A stretch of 64,000 bases of DNA, taken from contig NZ_VOQF01000015.1 in the NCBI RefSeq assembly GCF_007994985.1, forward strand, positions 26,079 through 90,078, written 5' to 3'. Shown piece after piece: positions 1 through 11,332 of the stretch; position 1 is the stretch's first letter, and each line of letters starts with the position of its first letter. Both the position numbers and the translations under genes were made by a program. The notes beneath the pieces were generated by a model, which was given only the letters and a program-made list of their open reading frames with translations, did not search any database and had not been told where the DNA came from. This DNA is from Metabacillus litoralis (GTDB taxonomy: Bacteria; Bacillota; Bacilli; Bacillales; Bacillaceae).

Positions 1-568
1 CCATATTTTGCATTTGAAACGCTACTATAAAACGATTAATCATTGACTTATTCTTCTCATAGTTTAAACTTTCGCCTTCAACAAAGGAGATCTTTTGCTT
101 AGCTCTGCTAAAAATCTTTCTACAGTTTTCATCTTTCTTTTCTATGATGTTAGCAATCTCTGAGTATGGGAAATCAAATACCTCTCTTAACAGGAGGACT
201 GCTCGTTCATCTGGTGTCAAATGCTCCATCATTCGTAAATATGCAATACTTAATCCTTCATTTTGTATCATTTTTTCAGATGGATCAAAGGTATGCAATT
301 TCTCTAGTAATAGTGGCTCAGGATTCCAAGGACCTACATATTGTTCTCGTTTGTACCGAGCTGACTTTAGTACATCAAGACAGCGGTTGGTCATCATTTT
401 GCAAAGATACGCTTTTTTATTATCTATGTTTTGTTCATTTATTTCGAACGCTTTTAAAAAAGTTTCTTGCATAATATCTTCCGTTTCTATGACTGAACCT
501 AACAGCCTATAACCTAATGAAAACAACAATGGCTTAAATTGTTTATAATCCTCATTACTAATTTGCAC
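1..568 (-). CDS. ECF41-type (SigJ-like) RNA polymerase sigma factor, partial
   Basis: The reverse strand reads 189 codons from a GTG at 568 to the window edge without a stop. It has a sigma-70 region 2 (LLFSLGYRLLGS, then EDIMQETFLKAF) and a region 4 helix-turn-helix (LTPDERAVLLLREVFDFPYSEIA, split as LTPDERAV and FPYSEIA). The reading continues past region 4 (SFVEGESLNYEK, INRFIVAFQ), as expected for ECF41 factors, which carry a fused C-terminal SnoaL-like regulatory domain; that domain lies mostly outside the window. The GTG start overlaps the end of the upstream FAD oxidoreductase by 11 bp, so translation is probably coupled. An ECF41-type promoter precedes the oxidoreductase, implying autoregulation. 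Family placement is good; the stimulus is unknown. Confidence 0.85.
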   Translation of the reverse strand, partial: MQISNEDYKQFKPLLFSLGYRLLGSVIETEDIMQETFLKAFEINEQNIDNKKAYLCKMMTNRCLDVLKSARYKREQYVGPWNPEPLLLEKLHTFDPSEKMIQNEGLSIAYLRMMEHLTPDERAVLLLREVFDFPYSEIANIIEKKDENCRKIFSRAKQKISFVEGESLNYEKNKSMINRFIVAFQMQNM

Positions 569-1853
569 TATTTTTCCTCTTTTCATATAAAATAAGATCT
601 TCTGCCGCATCTTTTCCGCTGCTAACAGCTCCATCTGCCAATATGGAGTTTGGAGAAGCCCAGTCTCCTGCAAGATATAATCCTGGAATTTTTGTTTTCA
701 AACGGTTCAACCAACGTTCATCTCCACTTTGCGGTAAGCGTTGATTCACCGTAATGTTAGGCAGAAAACGTTTTGTGATTACATATTGCTGCCATCCTGG
801 CTGCAGCTTATCTAAGAATTGTTCAAGCTCAGTTTTAACACTTGCTTCATCGATATGCTCACCTGGGTGATGATATTTAAATACATGAAGAACAGCACTT
901 GTTGTATCATCAGAGAGGCGGGCATAATGTGAATGAACAGAATAATAGAGGGGCTCAGAAATGCCCATGGCGAATAATATCTTTGGATTAGGTAACTGTG
1001 TTAAAGCAATATCCAATGTTGCGCCTTTTACAGGTGTTATTTGGTCATATACGCTGTCTTGTTCATGATTACCTTCTTCAATTAACATTTCATTTAGTTC
1101 ATGAGGGCCAGTTGTACAAATTACATACTTCCCGAGAATTTCTTCGTTAGTAGAGAGAATCAATTTAAATTGATCTTGTTCTATAGGTTTTATTTTTTTA
1201 ACAAGAGTTTGTGATTGAACCTGAACACCTGAAACGATTGCTTTATTGTGAAGTTGGTCAACAATCATTTGCCAGCCACCATCTAAATAAAGTACGCCTC
1301 CCATAGCAATTTGCAGATTCGATACCACTAATTTTGCACTTACCAATTCAGGAGCATGACAATAGGTAGCAAGTCTTCCAAGTGTATATAGTAATGATTC
1401 AACTTTTTTAGATTGTGTTACGTCTTTAGCCCAATGTTGGAATGTTTGATTTGCTAATTTTTCCGGGTTTATCTTCATTATTTTCAGCAAAACTGAGATC
1501 CACTCTAAACGTTCTTTCCAATTCAAAAGCTTAGTCGTAAAAAGGTCTAAAGGTGAAAACGGAGCAGCATATTCGATATTGTTTTCAATTAAAATGCCAC
1601 CTAATTTTGGGGATTTCCCATTAAGAGTAATACCTAATTCTTCGAGAATAGACTTTGCTATTCCTTTATTATTAAGGGCGTGAGGACCTAAATTTAAATA
1701 CTGATTATTCATCTTGTTAGTTCTCGCTCTTCCACCAACACTTTTGCCTTTCTCTAATATTAATATAGATAAGTTTGTTCTACTTAAAAGATTAGCTGCC
1801 ACATAACCTGCTAATCCACCACCAACAATGACAACATCCCATTTTTGAGTCAT
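558..1853 (-). CDS. FAD-dependent oxidoreductase (amine oxidase / phytoene desaturase-like)
   Basis: This 431-residue protein starts with a dinucleotide-binding beta-alpha-beta motif (VVIVGGGLAGYVAA, about residues 7-20) followed by an acidic strand end (LILEKG) and the GGRA motif of the flavin amine oxidase superfamily. It ends with a second FAD contact (GLYLAGDW near residue 392, then ADGAVSSGKDAAEDL). The ATG is preceded by AGGAGG. The substrate is not evident. It is the first gene of a two-gene operon with the ECF41 sigma factor, in the place where such sigma factors usually have a carboxymuconolactone decarboxylase, oxidoreductase or epimerase partner. This partnership is known for the sigma group; this protein's reaction is not. 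Confidence 0.85.
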   Translation of the reverse strand: MTQKWDVVIVGGGLAGYVAANLLSRTNLSILILEKGKSVGGRARTNKMNNQYLNLGPHALNNKGIAKSILEELGITLNGKSPKLGGILIENNIEYAAPFSPLDLFTTKLLNWKERLEWISVLLKIMKINPEKLANQTFQHWAKDVTQSKKVESLLYTLGRLATYCHAPELVSAKLVVSNLQIAMGGVLYLDGGWQMIVDQLHNKAIVSGVQVQSQTLVKKIKPIEQDQFKLILSTNEEILGKYVICTTGPHELNEMLIEEGNHEQDSVYDQITPVKGATLDIALTQLPNPKILFAMGISEPLYYSVHSHYARLSDDTTSAVLHVFKYHHPGEHIDEASVKTELEQFLDKLQPGWQQYVITKRFLPNITVNQRLPQSGDERWLNRLKTKIPGLYLAGDWASPNSILADGAVSSGKDAAEDLILYEKRKNSAN

Positions 1854-1888
1854 AAGATAACCTCCTATTTTGTTATTTCATAACTTAA

Positions 1889-1915
1889 GACGACAAAGGG
1901 TGGTTAGATGTGACA
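1889..1915 (-). promoter_or_regulatory. ECF41-type promoter for oxidoreductase-sigma operon
   Basis: On the reverse strand TGTCACA (1915-1909) is followed by exactly 16 bases and CGTC (1892-1889), 36 bp before the oxidoreductase ATG. This matches the published ECF41 target consensus (TGTCACA, 16 bp, CGTC) at every position, so the adjacent sigma factor probably drives its own operon. Confidence 0.8.
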
Positions 1916-2124
1916 TCGTTTTAAAAATTTATTAGAGATTAAATGAAAGTGAGAATAAGAACCATTTTATTCATAATTGTACGTTATAACTTTTATCATA
2001 GCTTTTGCTTTTTCAGTCATATCCTTCTATTTGTAATGGGATATAAATGCATTCATAAACTATTTCTATTTAAAATCATTTGATGCTGGATATATTTGCA
2101 ACAACCAAGCCAAGAAGAAAGGGG

Positions 2125-2153
2125 TTGCACATAAAAAAATCATGTAGTATAAT
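2125..2153 (+). promoter_or_regulatory. SigA-type promoter for licT
   Basis: TTGCAC (2125-2130), a 17 bp spacer and TATAAT (2148-2153). It lies just upstream of the LicT antiterminator site. Confidence 0.7.
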
Positions 2154-2175
2154 CAACTCAAAGTTAATATAGTAC

Positions 2176-2241
2176 GGATTGTTACTGTTAAATCAGGCAA
2201 AACCGAGTCCTTGTTACACAGGGAGGGTTTTGTCTTTTTTT
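2176..2241 (+). promoter_or_regulatory. LicT antiterminator target (RAT) and overlapping terminator upstream of licT
   Basis: A 29-nt ribonucleic antiterminator sequence (2176-2204) starts GGATTGTTACTG and ends CAGGCAAAACC, as in BglG/LicT systems. Its 3' part CAAAACC (2198-2204) is also the left arm of a terminator, pairing with GGTTTTG (2226-2232), followed by a T run to 2241. Bound LicT would stabilise the RAT hairpin and allow readthrough into licT, giving autoregulation. Confidence 0.88.
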
Positions 2242-2261
2242 GACTCTTCGGGGGTGATTAA

Positions 2262-3089
2262 ATGAAGATTGCAAAGATACTAAATAACAATGTCGTAATC
2301 TCAGAAAAAGACAAACAAGAAGTGATTGTCATGGGCCGTGGTATTGCTTTTAATAAACGTGCCGGTGATGATGTAAACGAAGAACAAGTAGAAAAAGTCT
2401 TTATTTTGGAAGGTGAGGACCTAACAAGTAAATTCAAAACATTAATTTCATATATACCTATTGAATATATGGAAACCTCTGAAAAAATAATCCAGTATGC
2501 TAAATTACAGCTTGGTAAGAAGCTTAACGATAGTATTTATATCTCTTTAACAGATCATATCCATTTTGCTATAGAGCGTCACAAAGATAACTTACCGATT
2601 AAAAATGCATTACTATGGGAAACAAAACATCTTTATAAAGAAGAGTTCGAAATCGGGCTAGAAGCATTAAATATGATTTGTGATCAATTTAATGTGATTT
2701 TACCCGAGGATGAAGCTGCATTTATTGCGCTCCATATTGTGAATGCTCAACTGAATGAAGATATGTCGAACATCATGGATATGACAAAGGTGATGCAAGA
2801 TATTTTATCAATTGTTAAATATCATCTTAAAATGGAATTTGATGAAAATTCCTTAAACTATTATCGCTTTATCACTCATCTGAAATTCTTTGCACATCGA
2901 TTAGTAAAAGGCACTCATTATAAAAATAACAATGAAGATGACTTGTTAAATGTGATTAAAGACAAGTATCCAAAAGCCTATCAATGTACAGAGAAAATCA
3001 AACGCTTTGTTGAAAAACAATATCGCTATGAATTAACAGAAGAAGAAATGCTCTACCTAACCATTCATATCCAAAGAGTTATAAAATAA
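2262..3089 (+). CDS. licT: Transcription antiterminator LicT (BglG family)
   Basis: A 275-residue RNA-binding antiterminator. It has the N-terminal co-antiterminator domain (MKIAKILNNN start, GRGIAF near 26-30) and two PTS regulation domains. PRD1 keeps histidines in LTDHIHFAIERH (about 97-107) and FIALHIVNAQ (about 159); PRD2 keeps them in THLKFFAHR and YLTIHIQ near the end. In the family, phosphorylation of these histidines by HPr and the beta-glucoside permease sets activity. It has a RAT/terminator in its own leader and another between it and bglP, so one protein should control both itself and the bgl genes. Length matches B. subtilis LicT. Confidence 0.95.
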   Translation: MKIAKILNNNVVISEKDKQEVIVMGRGIAFNKRAGDDVNEEQVEKVFILEGEDLTSKFKTLISYIPIEYMETSEKIIQYAKLQLGKKLNDSIYISLTDHIHFAIERHKDNLPIKNALLWETKHLYKEEFEIGLEALNMICDQFNVILPEDEAAFIALHIVNAQLNEDMSNIMDMTKVMQDILSIVKYHLKMEFDENSLNYYRFITHLKFFAHRLVKGTHYKNNNEDDLLNVIKDKYPKAYQCTEKIKRFVEKQYRYELTEEEMLYLTIHIQRVIK

Positions 3090-3104
3090 TTTAATCATTT
3101 ATTA

Positions 3105-3181
3105 GGATTGTTACTTTTATTAGGCAAAACCTAAACTAATCTTTTCAAAACTAGAAGAGATCAGTTTAGGTTTTTATTTTT
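3105..3181 (+). promoter_or_regulatory. Second LicT RAT with terminator before bglP
   Basis: GGATTGTTACTT at 3105 and TTAGGCAAAACC ending at 3131 make a RAT-like hairpin of 27 nt, two shorter than the copy before licT. It overlaps the left arm of a strong terminator (AAACCTAAACT at about 3128-3138 with AGTTTAGGTTT ending near 3173, then a T-rich run). In the absence of beta-glucoside, licT transcripts should end here. Confidence 0.85.
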
Positions 3182-3230
3182 GCCAAAGTTCATGTCATCG
3201 TGAAGACCTTTGTTTTCTAAAGTTAAAAAC

Positions 3231-3355
3231 TGCGGAATGGAGCGGAAGACACTCGACTCCTGTGGGTGTAGAGGAAAGGTCGAGACCCCACAGGCGAAGC
3301 CGAGGAGGCTTGACTTCCTCCCCACGGAAAGCGAGTGTCTGGAGCGAAATGGAAC
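3231..3355 (+). repeat. GC-rich Bacillaceae intergenic repeat, copy 1
   Basis: A GC-rich block in an AT-rich intergenic region. It contains GACTCCTG, GAGACCCCACAGGCG, GCCGAGGAGGCT and CGGAAAGCGA, all shared with the block at 57232-57362. AGACACTCG (3247-3255) is inverted as CGAGTGTCT near 3332-3340, so the element can fold into a long hairpin. It has no coding sense. The same kind of element is familiar from many Bacillaceae genomes (from memory, not searched). Confidence 0.75.
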
Positions 3356-3419
3356 GATTTAATTCTCTGAAAATTGATTACTAAGTAACATAGTTTGCGA
3401 AAAGAAATCTATTTATTAA

Positions 3420-5306
<1,887 letters not shown>

Positions 5307-5348
5307 ATTGAAGGGGATACTTTCCCTTTCTTATTACATACATTTTAG

Positions 5349-6803
<1,455 letters not shown>

Positions 6804-6826
6804 GTTTCAGAACAAGATAAATATAG

Positions 6827-6866
6827 AAATACCTGTGCAGTCATATTAAGTTGCACAGGTATTTTT
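6827..6866 (+). terminator. Terminator after bglH
   Basis: TACCTGTGCA (6830-6839) pairs with TGCACAGGTA (6852-6861) around a 12-nt loop and is followed by TTTTT. Confidence 0.85.
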
Positions 6867-6996
6867 GTGCTTAAAAATCTAAATTACATAATTAGTAGAG
6901 GATATAAAACGTTGCTTCTAATCTAAAGTTCAAAACAACAATTAGGTAGATATTTGTAGAAAAATTAACGAAATTTAAAAATAATAAACTTTACTA

Positions 6997-7025
6997 TTGG
7001 GAAATAAGTAGTTTACTATTATAAT
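6997..7025 (+). promoter_or_regulatory. Promoter of the arabinofuranosidase gene
   Basis: TTGGGA (6997-7002), a 17 bp spacer and a perfect TATAAT (7020-7025). The predicted start near 7032 falls inside the first AraR-like box and gives a leader of about 130 nt. Confidence 0.7.
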
Positions 7026-7027
7026 AG

Positions 7028-7141
7028 TTATAAGTACAAGTTATAACAAAAACTAGATATTACATTAACTTGTAAGTACATGGTTAAACGCTTCCAAATT
7101 TATATAACCATAAAATGTACTTTTTATTTGTACTTACATAT
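7028..7141 (+). promoter_or_regulatory. Three AraR-like operator boxes and a cre-like site
   Basis: Three near-palindromes share the octamer TAAGTACA: 7028-7044 (over the predicted transcription start), 7067-7082 (AACTTGTAAGTACATG) and 7126-7141 (ATTTGTACTTACATAT, octamer inverted). They resemble the B. subtilis AraR operator ATTTGTACGTACAA with one or two mismatches in the core. Between them 7083-7096 (GTTAAACGCTTCCA) matches 12 of 14 positions of the CcpA cre consensus. Together they suggest induction by arabinose and carbon catabolite repression. Confidence 0.6.
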
Positions 7142-7164
7142 CTAAACAGCAAAGGAGACTATTC

Positions 7165-10100
7165 ATGACACCAGACAAAACAAGCATATCATTTAATGAC
7201 CGCATCCTAGCTCATTATCAATTTAATGATTCAAATTCTGTTGGTAAAGATAGTTCAAGTCATGCTAATGATGCAATTGCAAAAGGTACAATAAAACCAC
7301 AAATAGGAACAGTAGGAGGAAGAAAAGCTGTTACGCTTGCAGGTGGAGATAACGGTACTTCTTATTTAAAGCTTCCTTCAGGATTTCTTGAAAGTATAAA
7401 TGACTCTACTGGTATTACTGTTAGTACATGGGTTTATTTAAGAAAAGGAACAAATGTATGGGAAAGAATTTTCGACTTTGGTAAAAGTGCGGCAGGGCCA
7501 TACCTTTTCTTGTCACGAAATTTACGTGGCGTTTGTTTTTCAGATTCAGATATTGTTGCTGATGCTGGCAAAACATATTCAGCTGGTGAATGGCTACATA
7601 TTGCGATGTCTGTTAGAGGAACAGAAGGCGGAACATTAAGTAGTGCAGGACCAATTATTTATGTAAATGGTGAAGTTGTTGGAGATGGATCAATTAGCCA
7701 AACGTCAAGTGGTACGTATAAGAAGCTACGTAGCTGGTTTGAAACATTTAGTGATCAACAAGGATATAGTCATAACTATATTGGACGATCACAGCATGAG
7801 GTAGATACAGATTTCAACGGTTCACTGTCTGACTTCCGTGTGTATAAAGCAGGATTAACACAGGATGAAGTGATTGAAGTAATGTGTGAATCTCTTACAG
7901 ATGCCCAAATCGTTCAGCTTGCGAAAGACAAATATCTATCATTTCCAATAAAAGTTGTTACAAAGGATGTTTCGTTAGCTTCATCTTTAATGGGTGACAA
8001 GGTTACAGTTGCTTGGAAATCAAGTGATTCAGCCGTATTATCTGATGATGGTGTAGTTGGACAAATCACTGAACCAAAAGGTGTAACATTAACGGCTGTA
8101 ATAACAAAAGGAAATCAAACAACTGAAAAAGAATTTACTGTGTCTGTACTTCCTAGTGGAGTTCCATCACATTTGTTAACTATTGATGGTAATAATGAAG
8201 TGTTAGATATTAGTGAAACATTATATGGTCTATTTTATGAAGACATTAACAATGCAGCAGATGGCGGTATTTATGCAGAGCTTGTTCAAAACCGTTCATT
8301 CGAGTCATTTGTATTTGATACGTATTCTCATGCTTCAGGTGAGTGTGGCTGTTCAACAGGACGAAATCATCAACCACTTCATGCCTGGTTTGGAGATATT
8401 GAAAAAGTAACCGTACATAATACGGGTGGATTGAACGAATATTTTGGAGTAACTGATACAGAAGTTAACTCTCATTACATTACTGCGCCTAATGGCAGCA
8501 CAATCGTAAACAAAGGATTTACAGATTCTAATCATCATTGTGCGATGTCAATTAAACAAGGTGATAAATATGACTTTACCATTTGGGCAAAAGCAGAATC
8601 AGAGGGAAGCATCACATTACAGCTTCAAGATCAGAACGGTGATTCAATCAGCGATTCAGTAACAATTCAAATTGAAGGCGCTAACACGTGGAAGAAATAT
8701 GGAGTTGACTCGAAGATTGTGTTAACGGGTACGAAAAATGTACTTGGACAGTTAGCATTAACGTTTAATGGTAATGTTTCAATCGACATGGTTTCTTTAA
8801 TGCCACAAGATGTATGGGGAGCTAGTGAAGAAGAAAGATCACAAACTGCTCATACAAATTATAAAGGCAACTCGAATTATCGTTTAAGAAAAGATTTAGT
8901 CAACGCACTTGTTGACTTGCACCCAACATTCCTGCGTTTTCCAGGAGGCTGTATTTCAGAAGGCTCATATATTTGGGATAATGTGTACGAATGGACAGAT
9001 TCTGTTGGCGATGTTGAGCTACGTAAAGAAAACTTTAATGTATGGGGTTATATGATGACAATGGGGTTAGGTTATATGGAATATTTCCAATTAGCTGAAG
9101 ACCTTAATGCAACTCCACTACCAGTTATGGCTTGTGGTGTACTTTGTCAGGCGCGATCTGATTATGTCCATCCCGCAGGTGGAGATTTGAGAGATTATTT
9201 TGTTAAAACATTTACAGATTTAATTGATTTTGCGATCAGCACAGATTTTGACGGTAACGAGTGGGCAAAACTACGTAAAAAGATGGGCCACGCGGAACCA
9301 TTTGATCTACGCTATTTAGGTGTTGGTAATGAAAACTGGGGCACAGAGTTTTTCGCTAATTTTGAATACTTTAAAGCTGCGATTGATGATTATATGGAGA
9401 AACATTATCCAGATCATGAACTGCATATCCTTTCAACAGTTGGTGCTCAAGCAGATGATGACGCGTATCAAGAAGGCTGGAAGTTTTTAAGTGGTAATTT
9501 GAAAGGCTCTGCAACAGTGAACTTTACGGATGGTAAAAATGTAACAGAAGAAACCGTCACTTGGTATGAAAAACAGCCAAACTATATGGATACAATTGCT
9601 GATGAGCATTATTATCGTTCGAATGACTATTTATTAAACAATGTTGATAGATATAACTATTATTATAGAGCATATGAGCAAGATGGCAGCTTAAATGAAG
9701 CAGAAAGCTCAAAGGTGTTTGTTGGTGAATTTGCTTCAACTGATAAAAATACGTTAGCAGGTGCTGTTGCTGAAGCAGCGATTATGACAGGATATGAAAA
9801 AAATTCTGATGTTGTTAAGTTAGCTGCTTATGCACCGCTATTTAACAAAGTATTAACAGACGGCACTTACCGTTGGACACCAGATTTAATTTGGTTTGAT
9901 GATGAAACAGTTTGGTACACTCCGAACTACTATGTTCAACATCTTTTTGCTAAATATCTTGGTACTACATTGTTAGGTACATCATTCTCAGCTTACCAAA
10001 ATGGAAAAATGACAGAGCTTGCTCCACATGGTGGAATTGAAATTGCAGCTGGCAATGCTGAGGTACATGTGAAACGTGTAAAAGTTATTGATAATAAAAC

Positions 10101-10920
10101 GGAAGAAATTCTACTTGAACAAGATTTTACAAAAGAATTACATGCTGAATGGAAAGAGATCCCTGGTTCTGTTGGATACACAATTGATTCAGAAAAAGGT
10201 CTTATTCTAAAAGCACAAAATGGTGGATTAAACGGTTTATATTTAATGAATGACAATTGGACGGATTATAAAGTGGAAGTAACTGCTTCAAAAGAAGCCG
10301 GAAACGACGGTTTTTATGTAGGAGTAGGCTTAACGGATATTTCACCTGAGAAAAAGAATGTTCACGAATATGCTGTAGGTTATAACGGAAATAGCACAGC
10401 TGTGAAGGTATACAAAGATGGCATCGAAGGTTATACACTAGGCGATTATTCATCTAGTACGGCTGCTGGTAACCTGCGATCAAGCTGTTATGAAGAGCTG
10501 GCAGATCATACTTCATACACGATTACTGTTAATTATGGAGCTGGAACAGGAGATCGCCTTATCTGCTCGTACACAGATGGAACGTTTACAAGTAAAGTGT
10601 TGGATTACAATTTAGAAGCTTATAACCGTGATATTTTCAACTCTGTTACAAAAGATGATCAACATGTTTATGTAAAGCTTGTGAATGCAGATCCATTTGA
10701 GAAAATAACAAAAATCTCATTAAAAGACCTTGCTGTAGCAGAAAAGGGGAAATTGATTACAGTAACAGGAGATGAAAGCCTCGTTCACACACCGAATGTG
10801 AACAAAAAGAACGCTGAACAAATTGTACCTTCAGAATCAGAAATCAACTTAGATGATAACTGTACTGTGGTTACTTTAGCAGCAAATTCAGTAAATATTA
10901 TTGTGCTTGATAAAAACTAA
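7165..10920 (+). CDS. Multidomain alpha-L-arabinofuranosidase (GH51) with LamG and Ig-like domains
   Basis: A 1251-residue modular enzyme. By eye: an N-terminal LamG/concanavalin-type domain (about 10-240), an Ig-like module (about 250-330, with AWKSSDSAVLSDDGVVG), the GH51 region starting ISETLYGLFYEDINNAADGG (about 350), an inserted carbohydrate-binding-like sandwich (about 440-550), the catalytic barrel, and a C-terminal lamin-G-like domain (about 1000-1195). The acid/base is in GVGNENWG (Glu723), the nucleophile in FVGEFAS (Glu855). It should remove arabinofuranosyl side chains from arabinan or arabinoxylan. The ATG has a good AAAGGAG site and the N-terminus (MTPDKTSISFNDR) has no signal peptide, odd for this domain set. 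It is monocistronic between terminators, with AraR-like boxes upstream. Confidence 0.88.
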   Translation: MTPDKTSISFNDRILAHYQFNDSNSVGKDSSSHANDAIAKGTIKPQIGTVGGRKAVTLAGGDNGTSYLKLPSGFLESINDSTGITVSTWVYLRKGTNVWERIFDFGKSAAGPYLFLSRNLRGVCFSDSDIVADAGKTYSAGEWLHIAMSVRGTEGGTLSSAGPIIYVNGEVVGDGSISQTSSGTYKKLRSWFETFSDQQGYSHNYIGRSQHEVDTDFNGSLSDFRVYKAGLTQDEVIEVMCESLTDAQIVQLAKDKYLSFPIKVVTKDVSLASSLMGDKVTVAWKSSDSAVLSDDGVVGQITEPKGVTLTAVITKGNQTTEKEFTVSVLPSGVPSHLLTIDGNNEVLDISETLYGLFYEDINNAADGGIYAELVQNRSFESFVFDTYSHASGECGCSTGRNHQPLHAWFGDIEKVTVHNTGGLNEYFGVTDTEVNSHYITAPNGSTIVNKGFTDSNHHCAMSIKQGDKYDFTIWAKAESEGSITLQLQDQNGDSISDSVTIQIEGANTWKKYGVDSKIVLTGTKNVLGQLALTFNGNVSIDMVSLMPQDVWGASEEERSQTAHTNYKGNSNYRLRKDLVNALVDLHPTFLRFPGGCISEGSYIWDNVYEWTDSVGDVELRKENFNVWGYMMTMGLGYMEYFQLAEDLNATPLPVMACGVLCQARSDYVHPAGGDLRDYFVKTFTDLIDFAISTDFDGNEWAKLRKKMGHAEPFDLRYLGVGNENWGTEFFANFEYFKAAIDDYMEKHYPDHELHILSTVGAQADDDAYQEGWKFLSGNLKGSATVNFTDGKNVTEETVTWYEKQPNYMDTIADEHYYRSNDYLLNNVDRYNYYYRAYEQDGSLNEAESSKVFVGEFASTDKNTLAGAVAEAAIMTGYEKNSDVVKLAAYAPLFNKVLTDGTYRWTPDLIWFDDETVWYTPNYYVQHLFAKYLGTTLLGTSFSAYQNGKMTELAPHGGIEIAAGNAEVHVKRVKVIDNKTEEILLEQDFTKELHAEWKEIPGSVGYTIDSEKGLILKAQNGGLNGLYLMNDNWTDYKVEVTASKEAGNDGFYVGVGLTDISPEKKNVHEYAVGYNGNSTAVKVYKDGIEGYTLGDYSSSTAAGNLRSSCYEELADHTSYTITVNYGAGTGDRLICSYTDGTFTSKVLDYNLEAYNRDIFNSVTKDDQHVYVKLVNADPFEKITKISLKDLAVAEKGKLITVTGDESLVHTPNVNKKNAEQIVPSESEINLDDNCTVVTLAANSVNIIVLDKN

Positions 10921-10927
10921 AAGTTGT

Positions 10928-10963
10928 CAGGACATGCTTGTCATCACAAGCATGTCCTGTTTC
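10928..10963. terminator. Bidirectional terminator between arabinofuranosidase and small ORF
   Basis: CAGGACATGCTTG (10928-10940) pairs with CAAGCATGTCCTG (10947-10959) across a 6-nt loop. It lies between convergent stop codons at 10920 and 10970. Confidence 0.8.
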
Positions 10964-10969
10964 AATACT

Positions 10970-11152
10970 TTAATGAAAGGCAATCTCCTCATAAACTTTA
11001 TCTACAAGAACATCATCTGTTACATCAAATTCCATTCTTAAATTGTATCGAATAATCTCTTTATTAACTGAGCCTTCAACAACCTCAATAACATTTCCTT
11101 TAAGCCACTCGGCCATCTTTTTTATTTCGTTTTCATTTGTAGAATGATCCAT
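10970..11152 (-). CDS. Small hypothetical protein, 60 residues
   Basis: Not recognised. The ATG at 11152 (MDHSTNENE) has AAAGGAG 8 bp upstream; the GTG further upstream at 11170 would lie on that binding site, so the shorter form is chosen. The protein is charged and soluble-looking, with no signal or membrane segment and an amphipathic first half (EIKKMAEWLKGN). It converges on the arabinofuranosidase gene and shares its terminator. Confidence 0.65.
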   Translation of the reverse strand: MDHSTNENEIKKMAEWLKGNVIEVVEGSVNKEIIRYNLRMEFDVTDDVLVDKVYEEIAFH

Positions 11153-11332
11153 CTTAACCTCTCCTTTCACGAGGAACCTTTTTTATAGAATTTTCTAATA
11201 GGAAAATTTATATACGTAATAGAAGTGGTACAGAAGGTCCTGATAAAAATAACAATCCTAAAAATGCATGAAAGATGAACATGTAGGTAAAACCTAATAA
11301 GTAAGATTTTAACGATAGAGGTGTTTTTTCTC

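Noticed and set aside
144..512. Two forward-strand ORFs (144-512 and 166-474)
   Set aside because: They are shadows of the reverse-strand ECF41 sigma factor, which has clear region 2 and region 4 motifs across the same span.
10202..10453. Reverse ORFs inside the arabinofuranosidase gene
   Set aside because: Antisense shadows of a long coding frame with conserved GH51 residues.
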